From: Paraburkholderia adhaesiva | GTDB taxonomy: Bacteria; Pseudomonadota; Gammaproteobacteria; Burkholderiales; Burkholderiaceae | NCBI RefSeq assembly: GCF_021390575.1 | Contig: NZ_JAJEJQ010000001.1 | Coordinates: 3,313,437 to 3,377,436, forward strand | DNA: 64,000 bases | Direction: 5' to 3' | Shown here: piece by piece, positions 1 through 9,261 of the stretch | Position numbering within the stretch: position 1 is the first letter of the stretch | Layout: every line of letters starts with the position of its first letter | Notes under the pieces: model-generated | Told to the model about the DNA's origin: nothing | The model's database searches: none | The model's input: only the letters and a program-made list of their open reading frames with translations | Translations under genes and position numbers: made by a program

Positions 1-199
1 CGAGCACGATGTACTCCACGCTCTTGCCCGCGATCTCTTTCGGCAGGAGTGCGATCGTATTCTTTTCCGGAATGCCGAGCGACGCGGCGGGCCCCGTCGC
101 CGAAAGCGTCACACCGATCTTCACCTGTGCGGCCACCACGCCGGTTGTGCCCATCAATGCCGCTGCGAGTCCGGCACCCACCCACTTCATCGTTTTCAT
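1..199 (-). CDS. ABC transporter substrate-binding protein, N-terminal part (cut by window edge)
   Basis: Periplasmic ligand-binding protein of a branched-chain-amino-acid-type ABC importer; only the first 66 residues lie in the window. The start ATG is preceded by a GGAGA ribosome site. Residues 1-24 form a signal peptide ending in VVAAQ. The mature start, VKIGVTLSATGPAASLG, is almost identical to that of the upstream gene at 478-1644: over about 42 aligned residues only three differ (KSV against QKI before EYIVL). I infer tandem duplication. The rest of the gene and its ligand cannot be seen. Confidence 0.85.
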   Translation of the reverse strand, partial: MKTMKWVGAGLAAALMGTTGVVAAQVKIGVTLSATGPAASLGIPEKNTIALLPKEIAGKSVEYIVL

Positions 200-404
200 G
201 GCGCGTCTCCAAACGCTTTGTCTATACGTCGATTGCTCCGGCGTCGGGATTGTTGGCCTGGCGTCGGGCCTTTGAGTGTAGATAGCAGAACCGCGCATGT
301 GATGCATGGTTTTCCCTGCTTGATGCCCGGTCCGGTTTATCGACTCGCCGACGATTACGCCGTGCTGCGCTTGCCCTGCCCTACCCGCACGAAAGTTGCG
401 CTGG

Positions 405-441
405 CAACAAAAAGGGCACGTCGGATAACCGCCGTGCCCTT
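405..441 (-). terminator. Rho-independent terminator after the 478-1644 binding-protein gene
   Basis: Nine-base arms AAGGGCACG (412-420) and CGTGCCCTT (433-441). Read on the minus strand they are followed by a T-rich tract (CTTTTTGTT). It lies 37 bases past the stop of the upstream binding-protein gene, so the truncated paralogue at 1-199 probably has its own promoter or depends on read-through. Confidence 0.65.
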
Positions 442-477
442 GTCTGATGCTTCGTTATGCCTGGTTTCCGACGACGC

Positions 478-1644
478 TCAGTCGCCCGCAAGCTTCCACT
501 TGCCACCGACAATCTCCACCATCACGCGCGCGCGCTGATCGAGACCCGCATGATCGGTCGCGCTCATGTTGAAGATGCCGTGCGCGCCCGCGAGGTCATG
601 TGTGTTTTCGAGCGCCGTGCGCAAAGCATCGCGGAATGCCTTCGTTCCCGGCTGGCCCGCTTTCAGTGCAGCGGGGATCGCGTGCTGCAGCAACAGGCCC
701 GCGTCCCAGGCGTGGCCGCCGAACGTCGAGATCGAGCCCACGCCGTAGGCCTTTTCATATGCACTCTTGTACGCGAGCGCCGACTGTTTCGCGGCATTCG
801 AATCGGGCAACTGATCAGCGACGAGGAGCGGACCCGCCGGCAGATACGTGGCCTCGCAATCCTTGCCGCAGACGCGCAGGAAGTCGTTGTTGGCCACGCC
901 GTGCGTCTGATAGTACTTGCCTGCATAGCCGCGCTCCTTGAGCGTCTTCTGCGGCAGCGCGGCCGGCGTGCCTGCACCGGCGATCAACACGGCATCCGGA
1001 TGCTGCGACATCATCTTGAGCGCCTGCCCCGTGACCGACGCGTCATTACGCGCGAAGCGCTCGTTCGCGACGACCTTGATGTTCTGCTTCGCGGCCGCGG
1101 CGCTGAATTCCTTGTACCAGCTCTCGCCGTAGGCGTCCGAGAAGCCGATGAACGCCACTGTCTTCACGCCGTGCGCGGCCATGTGCTGCGCGATCGCGCC
1201 AGCCATCAACTGATCGTTCTGCGGTGTCTTAAAGACCGACGCGCGTTTCGCGTCCATCGGTTCGACGATCGAGGCGGCGGCGGCCATCGAGATCATCGGC
1301 GTGGAGGTTTCGGCGGCGACGTCGATCATCGCGAGCGAATTCGGCACGACGGTCGAGCCAATCAGCGCGTCCACGTGATCTTCGCTCGTGAGCTTGCGCG
1401 CATTTTTGACGGCCTGGGTGGAGTCGGTCGCGTCGTCGAGCACGATGTACTCGATCTTCTGACCCGCGATTTCCTTCGGCAGGAGCGCGATCGTATTCTT
1501 CTCGGGAATGCCCAGCGACGCGGCCGGACCGGTGGCTGACAGCGTCACGCCTATTTTCACGTCAGCGAACGCCGCACCGGACGTCACCGCAAAGATCCCC
1601 GACACGACGCAAGCCGCATTCACCCAACGCAAGGCCAACCGCAT
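478..1644 (-). CDS. ABC transporter substrate-binding protein (Leu/Ile/Val-binding family)
   Basis: Periplasmic binding protein of 388 residues, type 1 fold (LivK/Peripla_BP_6 family). ATG at 1644 is chosen because AGGAG lies five bases upstream; a GTG at 1650 would sit on top of that site. Signal peptide at residues 1-28 (…TSGAAFA), then the typical opening VKIGVTLSATGP. It is a near-copy of the next gene downstream (1-199). It follows the livGF-binding protein-HM operon, from which a hairpin at 2015-2046 separates it, so it probably supplies an alternative ligand to the same permease. The ligand is not predictable from sequence; liv-type transporters of this group also take up aromatic acids and amides. 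Confidence 0.9.
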   Translation of the reverse strand: MRLALRWVNAACVVSGIFAVTSGAAFADVKIGVTLSATGPAASLGIPEKNTIALLPKEIAGQKIEYIVLDDATDSTQAVKNARKLTSEDHVDALIGSTVVPNSLAMIDVAAETSTPMISMAAAASIVEPMDAKRASVFKTPQNDQLMAGAIAQHMAAHGVKTVAFIGFSDAYGESWYKEFSAAAAKQNIKVVANERFARNDASVTGQALKMMSQHPDAVLIAGAGTPAALPQKTLKERGYAGKYYQTHGVANNDFLRVCGKDCEATYLPAGPLLVADQLPDSNAAKQSALAYKSAYEKAYGVGSISTFGGHAWDAGLLLQHAIPAALKAGQPGTKAFRDALRTALENTHDLAGAHGIFNMSATDHAGLDQRARVMVEIVGGKWKLAGD

Positions 1645-2287
1645 CTCCACTCCTTTTGATAATCGCTTTATAAATCGCGCCGGATTTTCAGAGGCTCCGG
1701 TTTCGATAGTTGTATTAATCCGCCAGACTCTGCCAGCGCATTATTCCGACCCTCTCATCGGAGAATGCCGAGTGTAGCGGACCGGAAGTTGCGCTCGCAA
1801 GCGCTTTCCATAGGCTTACACACGGTCTGATAGCGGCAACACAATGGGGTATAAGCAAGACCGGGACCAAAACCAGACACGACGGACAATTCGCCGCATC
1901 ACGTCACGATTTGTGTAAAACCAGAGGCGTATTCGCTCGCGTGCAAGAAAAATCACGCGCGAAACAGAAAGGAAGGGAAAAGATAATCGGCGGAAAATCG
2001 CCGGCTAAAATGAAAAGCGCTGTTGGACGTTCATCCAACAGCGCTTCCGTGTCCGGGCACTTTGTGCCTCAGTTGTCTCCTCGTTCTCCACCTGCAAATT
2101 CGGTGCATCAGAACTAGGTGAGACTTTAAGCCTCGCCCCCCGCTGTCACAACTAGCATTTACCCTAGTGGTGCAGTGCGGCACCGTTATGGGGCGCGCTG
2201 ACACATGCCTGTCGCACAGCGAAGTCGCTAGGGTACACGCAAATAGCCGCGACTTGCAGCGCCGCGCGCATCACGGCGTGGAAAGCC
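1645..2287. other. Non-coding stretch between the liv operon and the extra binding-protein gene
   Basis: About 640 bases with no credible gene; short open frames here have no ribosome site or recognisable product. It contains a strong hairpin at 2015-2046 (separate entry). The promoter of the downstream binding-protein gene should lie in its left part, which is AT-richer (around 1655-1730). I see no repeat or RNA family in 2047-2287. Confidence 0.6.
2013..2046 (-). terminator. Rho-independent terminator of the liv operon
   Basis: Perfect 13-base arms AAGCGCTGTTGGA (2015-2027) and TCCAACAGCGCTT (2034-2046) with a six-base loop. On the minus strand the stem is followed by TTTTCATTTT. Its orientation ends transcription coming from livM about 240 bases upstream. 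Confidence 0.75.
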
Positions 2288-3262
2288 TCAGGCGCGCAAA
2301 CTCCGCACGCGCGCGACGATCTCTCCCACGATGCCGCGCCGGAACGCCAGCACGCACGCGATGAAGATGATGCCGGTGACGATCGTTGCGGACTCACCCA
2401 ATGCGTTGAACCAGTCCAACCCTGTGACGGATGCGAGTGTCGTGCCGATATCGCCGAGCCGGTCTTCAAGCGAGACGATCAGCGCCGCGCCGACGATGGG
2501 TCCGAAAAGCGTCCCCATGCCGCCCACGAGCGTCATCAGGATCACAAGGCCGGACAGCGTCCAGTACGCGTCGCCGAGCGTCTCGAAGCCAAGCACGAGC
2601 ACCTTCATCGACCCGGCGAGTCCGGCCAGTCCCGCCGAAAGCACGAAGGCGAGCAGCTTGAAACGGTCCGTGTCGTAGCCGAGTGAAACCGCGCGCGGCT
2701 CGTTCTCCTTGATCGCACCGAGCACCTGCCCGAACGGCGAATGCACGATGCGCACGATCAGCAGGAACGCGAGCACCATCACGAGGAGCACGATGTAATA
2801 GAGCACCAGATCCGACGAGAGCGAGAGCACGCCGAACAGCTTGCCGCGCGGCACGCCCTGCAGGCCGTCCTCGCCATGTGTGAACGGCGCCTGCAGATAG
2901 ATGAAGTAGACCATCTGCGCGAGCGCGAGCGTCACCATCGCAAAGTAGATGCCCTGGCGACGGATGGCGAAGATACCGGTCACGGCGCCGAGAAGTGTCG
3001 CCGCCGCGGTGCCGATCAGCACGCCGAGCTCGGGCGTGACGTTCAGCGTCTGCATCGTGTAGCCGGTGAGGTAGCCTGCGGACGCGAGAAACATCGCATG
3101 CCCGAACGAAAGCAGGCCCGTATAGCCGATCAGCAGGTTGAAGGCGGCGGCGAAGAGCGCGAAACACAGCACCTTCATGACGAAGAGCGGATACACGCCC
3201 GCAAACGGCGCAACGATCAGGCCGATCAGCAGCAGTCCATAAAGCGCTTTTCTTTGCATCAC
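2288..3262 (-). CDS. livM: Branched-chain amino acid ABC transporter permease LivM
   Basis: Inner-membrane permease of 324 residues, last gene of the liv-type operon. It is hydrophobic throughout, with about eight to ten predicted membrane spans, and carries the family hallmarks LIGYTGLLSFGHAMFL near residue 45 and the loop GGMGTLFGPIVGA near residue 245, which contacts the ATPase. It overlaps livH by four bases, indicating translational coupling. It pairs with LivH to form the transmembrane channel energised by LivG and LivF. Confidence 0.93.
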   Translation of the reverse strand: MMQRKALYGLLLIGLIVAPFAGVYPLFVMKVLCFALFAAAFNLLIGYTGLLSFGHAMFLASAGYLTGYTMQTLNVTPELGVLIGTAAATLLGAVTGIFAIRRQGIYFAMVTLALAQMVYFIYLQAPFTHGEDGLQGVPRGKLFGVLSLSSDLVLYYIVLLVMVLAFLLIVRIVHSPFGQVLGAIKENEPRAVSLGYDTDRFKLLAFVLSAGLAGLAGSMKVLVLGFETLGDAYWTLSGLVILMTLVGGMGTLFGPIVGAALIVSLEDRLGDIGTTLASVTGLDWFNALGESATIVTGIIFIACVLAFRRGIVGEIVARVRSLRA

Positions 3263-4143
3263 CGTTCCTTGCCGAAGAGGCCTGCCGGGCGAATCAACAG
3301 CACGATCGCCATGATCACGAACACCACGGTTGCCGAGGCCTCGGGCCAGAACACGCGCGTGAAGCCCTCGATCACGCCGAGCATCAGGCCCGTGAGGATC
3401 GATCCCATGATCGATCCCATCCCGCCGATCACGACCACAGCGAACACGGTGATGATCATCGGCTGGCCCATCAGCGGGGATACCTGAATCACAGGGGCGG
3501 CCAGCACACCCGCGAATGCAGCAAGTGCGACGCCGAAGCCATAGGTGAGCGTGATCATGAGCGGCACGTTGATGCCGAACGCCTCGACGAGCTTCGGGTT
3601 TTCAGTGCCGGCGCGCAGATAGGCGCCAAGACGCGTCTTCTCGATCACGAACCACGTCGCGAAGCACACGACCAGTGATGCGACGACGACCCACGCCCGA
3701 TAGTTCGGCAAGTACATGAAGCCGAGATTGGTGGCGCCGGTGAGCACCTCGGGCACGTCGTAAGGCAGGCCCGAAGAGCCGTAGATCGAGCGAAACACGC
3801 CCTCCACGACGAGCGTCAAGCCAAAAGTCAGCAGGAGTCCGTACAGATGATCGAGCCGGTAAATCCAGCGCAGCATCGAGCGCTCGATCGCCATGCCGAG
3901 CGCGCCAACCAGAAGCGGCGCAACGACGATCATCACCCAGTACGGAAGATTGAAGTACGCGAGCCCCATCCACGTGAGCATCGCGCCCAGCATGAACAAC
4001 GCGCCATGCGCAAAGTTGATCACGTTGAGCATGCCGAAGATCACCGCGAGGCCGAGACTCAGGATCGCGTAGAACGACCCGTTCACGAGTCCGAGCAGCA
4101 GTTGGCTCAGCATTGCCGGAAGCGGAATGCCAAAGATCGTCAT
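3259..4143 (-). CDS. livH: Branched-chain amino acid ABC transporter permease LivH
   Basis: Inner-membrane permease of about 294 residues, with the LivH opening PAMLSQLLLGLVNGSFYAIL and the coupling loop GGMGSIMGSILTG near residue 245. Several in-frame starts exist (GTG 4173, ATG 4155, ATG 4143). I give 4143 because it begins just before the first membrane segment; no ribosome site decides the matter. It is co-transcribed with the upstream binding protein (94 bases away) and overlaps livM. Confidence 0.92.
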   Translation of the reverse strand: MTIFGIPLPAMLSQLLLGLVNGSFYAILSLGLAVIFGMLNVINFAHGALFMLGAMLTWMGLAYFNLPYWVMIVVAPLLVGALGMAIERSMLRWIYRLDHLYGLLLTFGLTLVVEGVFRSIYGSSGLPYDVPEVLTGATNLGFMYLPNYRAWVVVASLVVCFATWFVIEKTRLGAYLRAGTENPKLVEAFGINVPLMITLTYGFGVALAAFAGVLAAPVIQVSPLMGQPMIITVFAVVVIGGMGSIMGSILTGLMLGVIEGFTRVFWPEASATVVFVIMAIVLLIRPAGLFGKER

Positions 4144-4237
4144 GAAAGCCGCCATCTCATCAAGATCGTCCACAGGCGACGCACGGCGCGTCGTACCGAC
4201 CGCGCCGTGCCCGCGTGCATGAAAGACATCCTTGCGC

Positions 4238-5452
4238 TTACTTCCACAACGCGCAGCGCGTCTCCTGCTTCGTCGTGAACGCCTGGTCGCCCGGGATCGT
4301 CGTGACGATCTTCAAGAGATCCCACGGATCCTTCGACTCAGCCGGCGTCTTCACCTGCATCAGGTACATGTCGTGGATCATGCTGCCATCCTCGCGGATG
4401 TAGCCCTTCGCGTAGAAGTCGTCGATCTTCGTCTTGCGCAGTTGCGCCATCACCTTGTCCGGGTCGGTCGTGCCCACCGCCTGCACGGCCTTCAGGTAGT
4501 TCGTCATCGCCGAATAGTCCGCGGCCTGCAGGCTCGTCGGCATCTTCTTCGTCTTGTCGAAGAAGCGTTGCGCCCACTTGCGCGTGTCCGCGTTCTGGTT
4601 CCAGTACCAGCTGTCGGTCAGCACGAGGCCCTGCGTGGTTTCGAGGCCGAGACTGTGGACGTCCGAGATGAACATCAGCAGTGCCGCGGTCTTCATCGTC
4701 TTCGGGATGCCGAATTCCTTCGCCGCCTTGATCGAGTTGATCGTGTCGCCGCCCGCGTTCGCGAGGCCGAGAACCTGCGCCTTCGAGGTCTGCGCCTGAA
4801 GCAGGAACGACGAGAAGTCCGATGCCGAGAGCGGATGCTTCACTTCGCCCAACACCTGGCCGCCGCTGGCCTTCACGACGTCGGCAGTGGCTTTTTCAAG
4901 CGCGTGGCCAAACGCGTAGTCGGCGGTCAGGAAGTACCACGTCTTGCCGCCCTGCTTCGTCACAGCCGAACCCGTGCCCTTCGCGAGCGCAACGGTGTCG
5001 TAGGCATAGTGGATCGTGTACGGCGTGCACTGCTCGTTCGTCAGCGTGTCGGCGCCCGCGCCCACGTTGATATAGATCTTGTGCTTCTGGCCGGCCACCT
5101 GGCTCGTCGACAACGCCGTCGCCGAGTTCGTGCCGCCGATCACCATCTGCACGCCGTCACGGTCGAACCATTCACGCGCGCGCGATGCGGCGATATCGGC
5201 CTTGTTCTGGTGGTCCGCGTAGACCAGGTCGATCGGCTTGCCGAGCACCTTGCCGCCGAAATCCGCGATCGCCATGCGGATCGCTTCGAGGCCGCCCGGG
5301 CCGTCGATGTCCGCGTAGAGTCCTGACAAGTCGGTGATGTAACCGATCTTCACCGTGTCGTCTGCGGCCAGTGCACTCCCGGCACCGAACGCCATCAAGG
5401 CCGCCGCAGCGGCGGCACGGGCTGCGAGCTGCCCGAACGTCGTTTTCTTCAT
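4238..5452 (-). CDS. ABC transporter substrate-binding protein of the liv-type operon
   Basis: Periplasmic binding protein of 404 residues. ATG at 5452 follows GGAG at good spacing, giving a clear signal peptide (MKKTTFGQLAARAAAAAALM… to SALAAD). The mature part starts DTVKIGYITDLSGLYADIDG, typical of Peripla_BP_6. It sits inside the operon between livF and livH, so it is the cognate receptor. It is clearly different in sequence from the two extra binding proteins at 1-1644. The ligand is not predictable. Confidence 0.92.
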   Translation of the reverse strand: MKKTTFGQLAARAAAAAALMAFGAGSALAADDTVKIGYITDLSGLYADIDGPGGLEAIRMAIADFGGKVLGKPIDLVYADHQNKADIAASRAREWFDRDGVQMVIGGTNSATALSTSQVAGQKHKIYINVGAGADTLTNEQCTPYTIHYAYDTVALAKGTGSAVTKQGGKTWYFLTADYAFGHALEKATADVVKASGGQVLGEVKHPLSASDFSSFLLQAQTSKAQVLGLANAGGDTINSIKAAKEFGIPKTMKTAALLMFISDVHSLGLETTQGLVLTDSWYWNQNADTRKWAQRFFDKTKKMPTSLQAADYSAMTNYLKAVQAVGTTDPDKVMAQLRKTKIDDFYAKGYIREDGSMIHDMYLMQVKTPAESKDPWDLLKIVTTIPGDQAFTTKQETRCALWK

Positions 5453-5566
5453 TGCAGTCTCCAACTCTGGTTGCATTGTTTTGAAAGCAAGAAAATCAAT
5501 CAGCGATTTGCGGCAAAACTGTTGCATGCGGCATGTCGCGCCGCAGGCAACGTGAGACTTGGAACG

Positions 5567-6322
5567 CTAGACACCTAGCAGGTCGTGCAGCACGGGCATC
5601 TTGCTGTCGAGTTCGGCGACGCCGAAATGCTCGACGATACGGCCATGCTCCATCACGTAAAACCGGTCAGCGAGCGGGGCCGCGAAACGGAAGTTCTGCT
5701 CGACCATCACGACCGTATAGCCGCGTGACTTCAGCGTGACGATCATGCGCGCGAGTGCCTGCACGATCACGGGCGCGAGGCCTTCGGAAATCTCGTCGAG
5801 CAGCAGCAGATTCGCGCCCGTGCGCAGGATACGCGCGACGGCCAGCATCTGCTGCTCGCCGCCCGACAACCGCGTGCCCTGGCTGTGACGGCGCTCCGCC
5901 AGATTCGGAAACATCGCGTAGATCTCGTCGAGAGACATCGCCTTCGCATTGGCGTTCACGAGCGGCGGCAGGAGCAGGTTTTCCTCGCAGGAGAGGCTCG
6001 CGAAAATGCCGCGCTCCTCCGGGCAATAGCCAACGCCGCAATGTGCGATGCGATGAGTGGGCATGCCGATCGTCTCGCGTCCGCCGATGCGGATCGACCC
6101 CGTGCGACGCCCCGCCAGCCCCATGATCGCGCGCAACGTGGTTGTGCGCCCCGCGCCGTTTCGTCCGAGCAGCGTGACGACTTCGCCGCGCGCAACCGAA
6201 AGATCGACGCCATGCAGAATGTGCGATTCGCCGTACCACGTTTGCAGGCCCGCGATCTCGAGCGCAGGCTCGTGTTCCTCTGCGGCGGTATCGATGCGTT
6301 CGTTCTCTGCCACCGTACTCAT
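5567..6322 (-). CDS. livF: Branched-chain amino acid ABC transporter ATP-binding protein LivF
   Basis: Cytoplasmic ATPase subunit of 251 residues. The P-loop at residues 53-60 reads GRNGAGRT: the invariant Walker A lysine (residue 59) is arginine (codon CGC). The signature LSGGEQQ (about 153-159) and Walker B LLLLDEISEGLAP (about 172) are intact. Arg at this place occurs in some LivF proteins as far as I recall, so it may be a lineage trait rather than a defect. The start overlaps the livG stop by four bases. Confidence 0.92.
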   Translation of the reverse strand: MSTVAENERIDTAAEEHEPALEIAGLQTWYGESHILHGVDLSVARGEVVTLLGRNGAGRTTTLRAIMGLAGRRTGSIRIGGRETIGMPTHRIAHCGVGYCPEERGIFASLSCEENLLLPPLVNANAKAMSLDEIYAMFPNLAERRHSQGTRLSGGEQQMLAVARILRTGANLLLLDEISEGLAPVIVQALARMIVTLKSRGYTVVMVEQNFRFAAPLADRFYVMEHGRIVEHFGVAELDSKMPVLHDLLGV

Positions 6323-7098
6323 GCGTGGGCTCCGGCGAGCGTTGCGTCCGCGCTGCCCATGTAGGCCTCGGCGACAAGCGGGTTCTTCGACACTTCGGCA
6401 TAGCTGCCTTCGGCCAGCACCTCGCCGCGCTGCAGAACCGTGATCGTGTCGGAGATACCCGCAATGACGTTCATGTTGTGCTCGACCATCAGGATCGTGC
6501 GCCCGCTCGATACCTTCTTGATGAGTGCCGTCACGCGATCCACGTCCTCGTGACCCATGCCCTGCGTCGGCTCGTCGAGCAGCATCAGTTCCGGCTCCAT
6601 GGCGAGCGTCGTTGCGATTTCGAGCGCACGCTTGCGGCCGTAGGCGAGTTCGACGGTCGGCACATCGGCGAAATCGGTCAGGCCGACCTGTGTGAGCAGG
6701 TCCATCGCGCGGTCGTTGAGTTCGGCGAGAGAGCGCTCGCTCTTCCAGAAGTGATACGACGTGCCGAGCGAACGCTGCAGCCCGACGCGCACGTTCTGCA
6801 GCGCGCTGAGGTGCGGAAACACAGCCGAGATCTGGAACGACCGGATGATGCCGCGCCGCGCGATCTGCGCGGGCCGCTCATGCGTGATGTCGATGCCGTT
6901 GAACACGATGCGCCCTGCGCTCGGTTCCAGGAATTTGGTGAGGAGATTGAAGCAGGTGGTCTTGCCCGCGCCGTTCGGTCCAATCAATGCGTGGATCGTG
7001 CCGCGGCACACGCGCAGGTTCACACCGTTCACGGCCGTGAAGCCCTTGAACTGCTTGGTGAGGCCGTGCGTCTCCAGAATCGTGTCGCCGAGAATCAT
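6319..7098 (-). CDS. livG: Branched-chain amino acid ABC transporter ATP-binding protein LivG
   Basis: Cytoplasmic ATPase subunit of 259 residues, first gene of the operon. ATG at 7098 is preceded by GGAAGGGA, a strong ribosome site; the frame stays open further upstream without one. Walker A GPNGAGKTT (residues 40-48), Walker B LMLLDEPTQGMG and the switch His in MVEHNMNV are all canonical, in contrast to LivF. The LSGGQ position reads LAYGRKR, a typical LivG variation. Confidence 0.93.
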   Translation of the reverse strand: MILGDTILETHGLTKQFKGFTAVNGVNLRVCRGTIHALIGPNGAGKTTCFNLLTKFLEPSAGRIVFNGIDITHERPAQIARRGIIRSFQISAVFPHLSALQNVRVGLQRSLGTSYHFWKSERSLAELNDRAMDLLTQVGLTDFADVPTVELAYGRKRALEIATTLAMEPELMLLDEPTQGMGHEDVDRVTALIKKVSSGRTILMVEHNMNVIAGISDTITVLQRGEVLAEGSYAEVSKNPLVAEAYMGSADATLAGAHA

Positions 7099-7537
7099 GT
7101 TCCCTTCCACGCGAAATAAACCGTAACGCTGCAGCTGGTTCGCGCGAATCGCCGCGCGAATGCCAGCGGCCCCGGAGTCGTCGCGTGCCGCACTGCAACG
7201 CGCAGTGCAACGTTGTGATACGTCCGGAACCAATGATGTCAAGCCGATGAAACCGCTGCACTACGCGCCGTTTGCACGACGCGCAAGGATGGCGCGCTGC
7301 GCGCTGTCCGTTTCCGCGCATTGTCTCGCCAATGATGCACCGCAATCATTGGGATTTGCACTTAGGGGGCCAGCGCATGGCCGCCCGTGGCGGGCCAGGC
7401 GCGATACGGACGCGATCAGCTCGCGCCCGTCAAACCATCGCGATGCCCGCAAAAGCAGTCAATGCGCGGGGGAATACGCGGATTGCATGGACCGCAAACA
7501 CAAGGCGTGTCACCCCGTCCGCAAACTTCGCGCCCGT
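7099..7537. other. Non-coding stretch upstream of livG with an 8-bp-arm palindrome
   Basis: About 440 bases that should hold the liv operon promoter. The clearest element is a perfect inverted repeat CCAATGAT (7329-7336) / ATCATTGG (7345-7352) with eight bases between, a possible regulator site. A third half-like copy (CCAATGAT) occurs near 7231. No gene is supported. Confidence 0.45.
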
Positions 7538-9247
7538 TCAGATCACCGGCAACGGCGGGGAAGCATCAACACGCGCATGTGCGCCTTCGCGGCGGTCGGC
7601 GAGCAGCATGGCAGCGGCGCGCTCGGCGATCATCAACGTGGGCGAATTCGTGTTGCCCGACGTGATCAACGGCATCACCGACGCATCGACCACACGCAAG
7701 CCGTCCACACCGCGCACGCGCAGACGCGAATCGACCACGGCGTCGCTATCGTCGGCACGTCCCATACGGCAGGTGCCGACTGGATGAAAGATCGTCGTGC
7801 CGACGTTGCCCGCCGCTTCGACCAGTTGCGCTTCGGTCTGGAATGCCGCGCCGGGAAGAATTTCCTCCGGCTTGTAGCGCGCGAGCGCGGGTGAAGCGGC
7901 GATGCGCCGTGTGAGACGCAAGGCATTGGCGGCCACGCGCCGGTCGTGATCGGTAGAAAGGTAATTCGGCGCGATGGCCGGCGCCGTCCTCGGATCGGCG
8001 GAAACGATGTGGATACTGCCGCGCGACGTCGGCCGCAAATTGCATACCGACGCCGTGAACGCGTTGAACGGGTGCAGTGGCTCGCCGAAACGGTCGAGAG
8101 AGAGCGGCTGCACGTGATATTCGAGGTCGGGACGCGTGACCGCGGGATCGTCGGGATCGGACTTCGCGAACGCACCGAGTTGCGAAGGCGACATCGACAT
8201 TGGTCCGCTCTGGAACAGCGCGTATTGCAGACCGATTTTCAGCTTGCCCCACCAGTGTGCAGACGCCGTGTTGAGCGTACGCACGCCGTTCACGCGATAC
8301 GCCATGCGCAATTGCAGATGGTCCTGCAGGTTCTCGCCCACGCCGCGCAGATCCTGCACGACGTCGATGCCGAGCGCCTTGAGTCGCTGTGCATCGCCGA
8401 TACCGGAGAGTTCGAGCAGTTGCGGCGAGTTCACCGCGCCCGCACTCAGGATCACTTCGCCGCGCGCACGCGCGACGTAATCGACGTCGCCGCGAAACTC
8501 GACACCGACGCACCGTCGCCCTTCGAATATCAGGCGTTCAGTGAGCGCACCGGTGATGACGGTGAGATTCGGGCGCTTCATCGTTTCGCGCAGAAACGCT
8601 TTCGACGCGTTCCAGCGCACGCCGCGTTTCTGGTTCACATCGAAGTAGCCGACGCCGCTGTTGTCACCGCGATTGAAATCATCGGTGGCCGCGATGCCCT
8701 GCTCCTGCGCCGCCTGCGCGAACGTTTCGAGAATCTTCCACTTGAGCCGCTGCTTCTCGACACGCCATTCACCGCCCGCACCGTGATATTCGCTTGCGCC
8801 GCCGTGATAGTCCTCGCTTTTGCGGAACACAGGCAGCACCGAATCCCACGACCACGATGCGTCGCCGGTCGCACGCGCCCATGCATCGTAGTCCTCACGC
8901 TGGCCGCGCATGTAGATCATGCCGTTGATCGACGACGACCCGCCGAGCACACGCCCGCGCGGATAGGACAGCGTTCGGCCGTTCAGGCCAGCTTCGGCCA
9001 CGGTCTTGTAGAGCCAGTCTGTGCGTGGATTACCGATGCAGTAGAGATAGCCGACCGGAATGTGAATCCAGTGGTAATCGTCCTGGCCGCCCGCTTCGAG
9101 CAGCAGCACGGAGACGTTGGGGTCTTCGGAAAGCCGCTTGGCGAGCACACAGCCAGCCGTCCCGGCGCCGACGATCACATAGTCGAATTCGCCTTCGAGG
9201 CGACGCGAGGACGACTGTCGTCCAGGAGGTTCGTTCGGTGTGGGCAT
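7538..9247 (-). CDS. GMC-family FAD-dependent alcohol dehydrogenase (choline dehydrogenase-like)
   Basis: Flavin oxidoreductase of 569 residues oxidising a primary alcohol to an aldehyde. Features: dinucleotide-binding motif VIVGAGTAGCVLAKRL near residue 24, GMC signature 1 (GRVLGGSSSINGMIYMRG) near residue 100, signature 2 (GAVNSPQLLELSGIG) near 270, and the C-terminal catalytic region FHPVGTCRMG followed by NTNSPTLMIAERAA. No signal peptide. It lies downstream of mmsA on the same strand, so the two probably act in sequence (alcohol to aldehyde to acyl-CoA or acid). The substrate is unknown; a choline role is not implied by family membership. Confidence 0.9.
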   Translation of the reverse strand: MPTPNEPPGRQSSSRRLEGEFDYVIVGAGTAGCVLAKRLSEDPNVSVLLLEAGGQDDYHWIHIPVGYLYCIGNPRTDWLYKTVAEAGLNGRTLSYPRGRVLGGSSSINGMIYMRGQREDYDAWARATGDASWSWDSVLPVFRKSEDYHGGASEYHGAGGEWRVEKQRLKWKILETFAQAAQEQGIAATDDFNRGDNSGVGYFDVNQKRGVRWNASKAFLRETMKRPNLTVITGALTERLIFEGRRCVGVEFRGDVDYVARARGEVILSAGAVNSPQLLELSGIGDAQRLKALGIDVVQDLRGVGENLQDHLQLRMAYRVNGVRTLNTASAHWWGKLKIGLQYALFQSGPMSMSPSQLGAFAKSDPDDPAVTRPDLEYHVQPLSLDRFGEPLHPFNAFTASVCNLRPTSRGSIHIVSADPRTAPAIAPNYLSTDHDRRVAANALRLTRRIAASPALARYKPEEILPGAAFQTEAQLVEAAGNVGTTIFHPVGTCRMGRADDSDAVVDSRLRVRGVDGLRVVDASVMPLITSGNTNSPTLMIAERAAAMLLADRREGAHARVDASPPLPVI

Positions 9248-9261
9248 TTTTGTCTCCTGTC

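Noticed and set aside
457..1539. Long plus-strand open frame opposite the binding-protein gene
   Set aside because: Antisense shadow in high-GC DNA: Arg/His/Ala-rich translation, no ribosome site, and the opposite strand encodes a clear binding protein.
2015..2046. Palindrome considered as a mobile-element end or operator
   Set aside because: T-rich tract on the minus strand and position after livM make a terminator the simpler reading.
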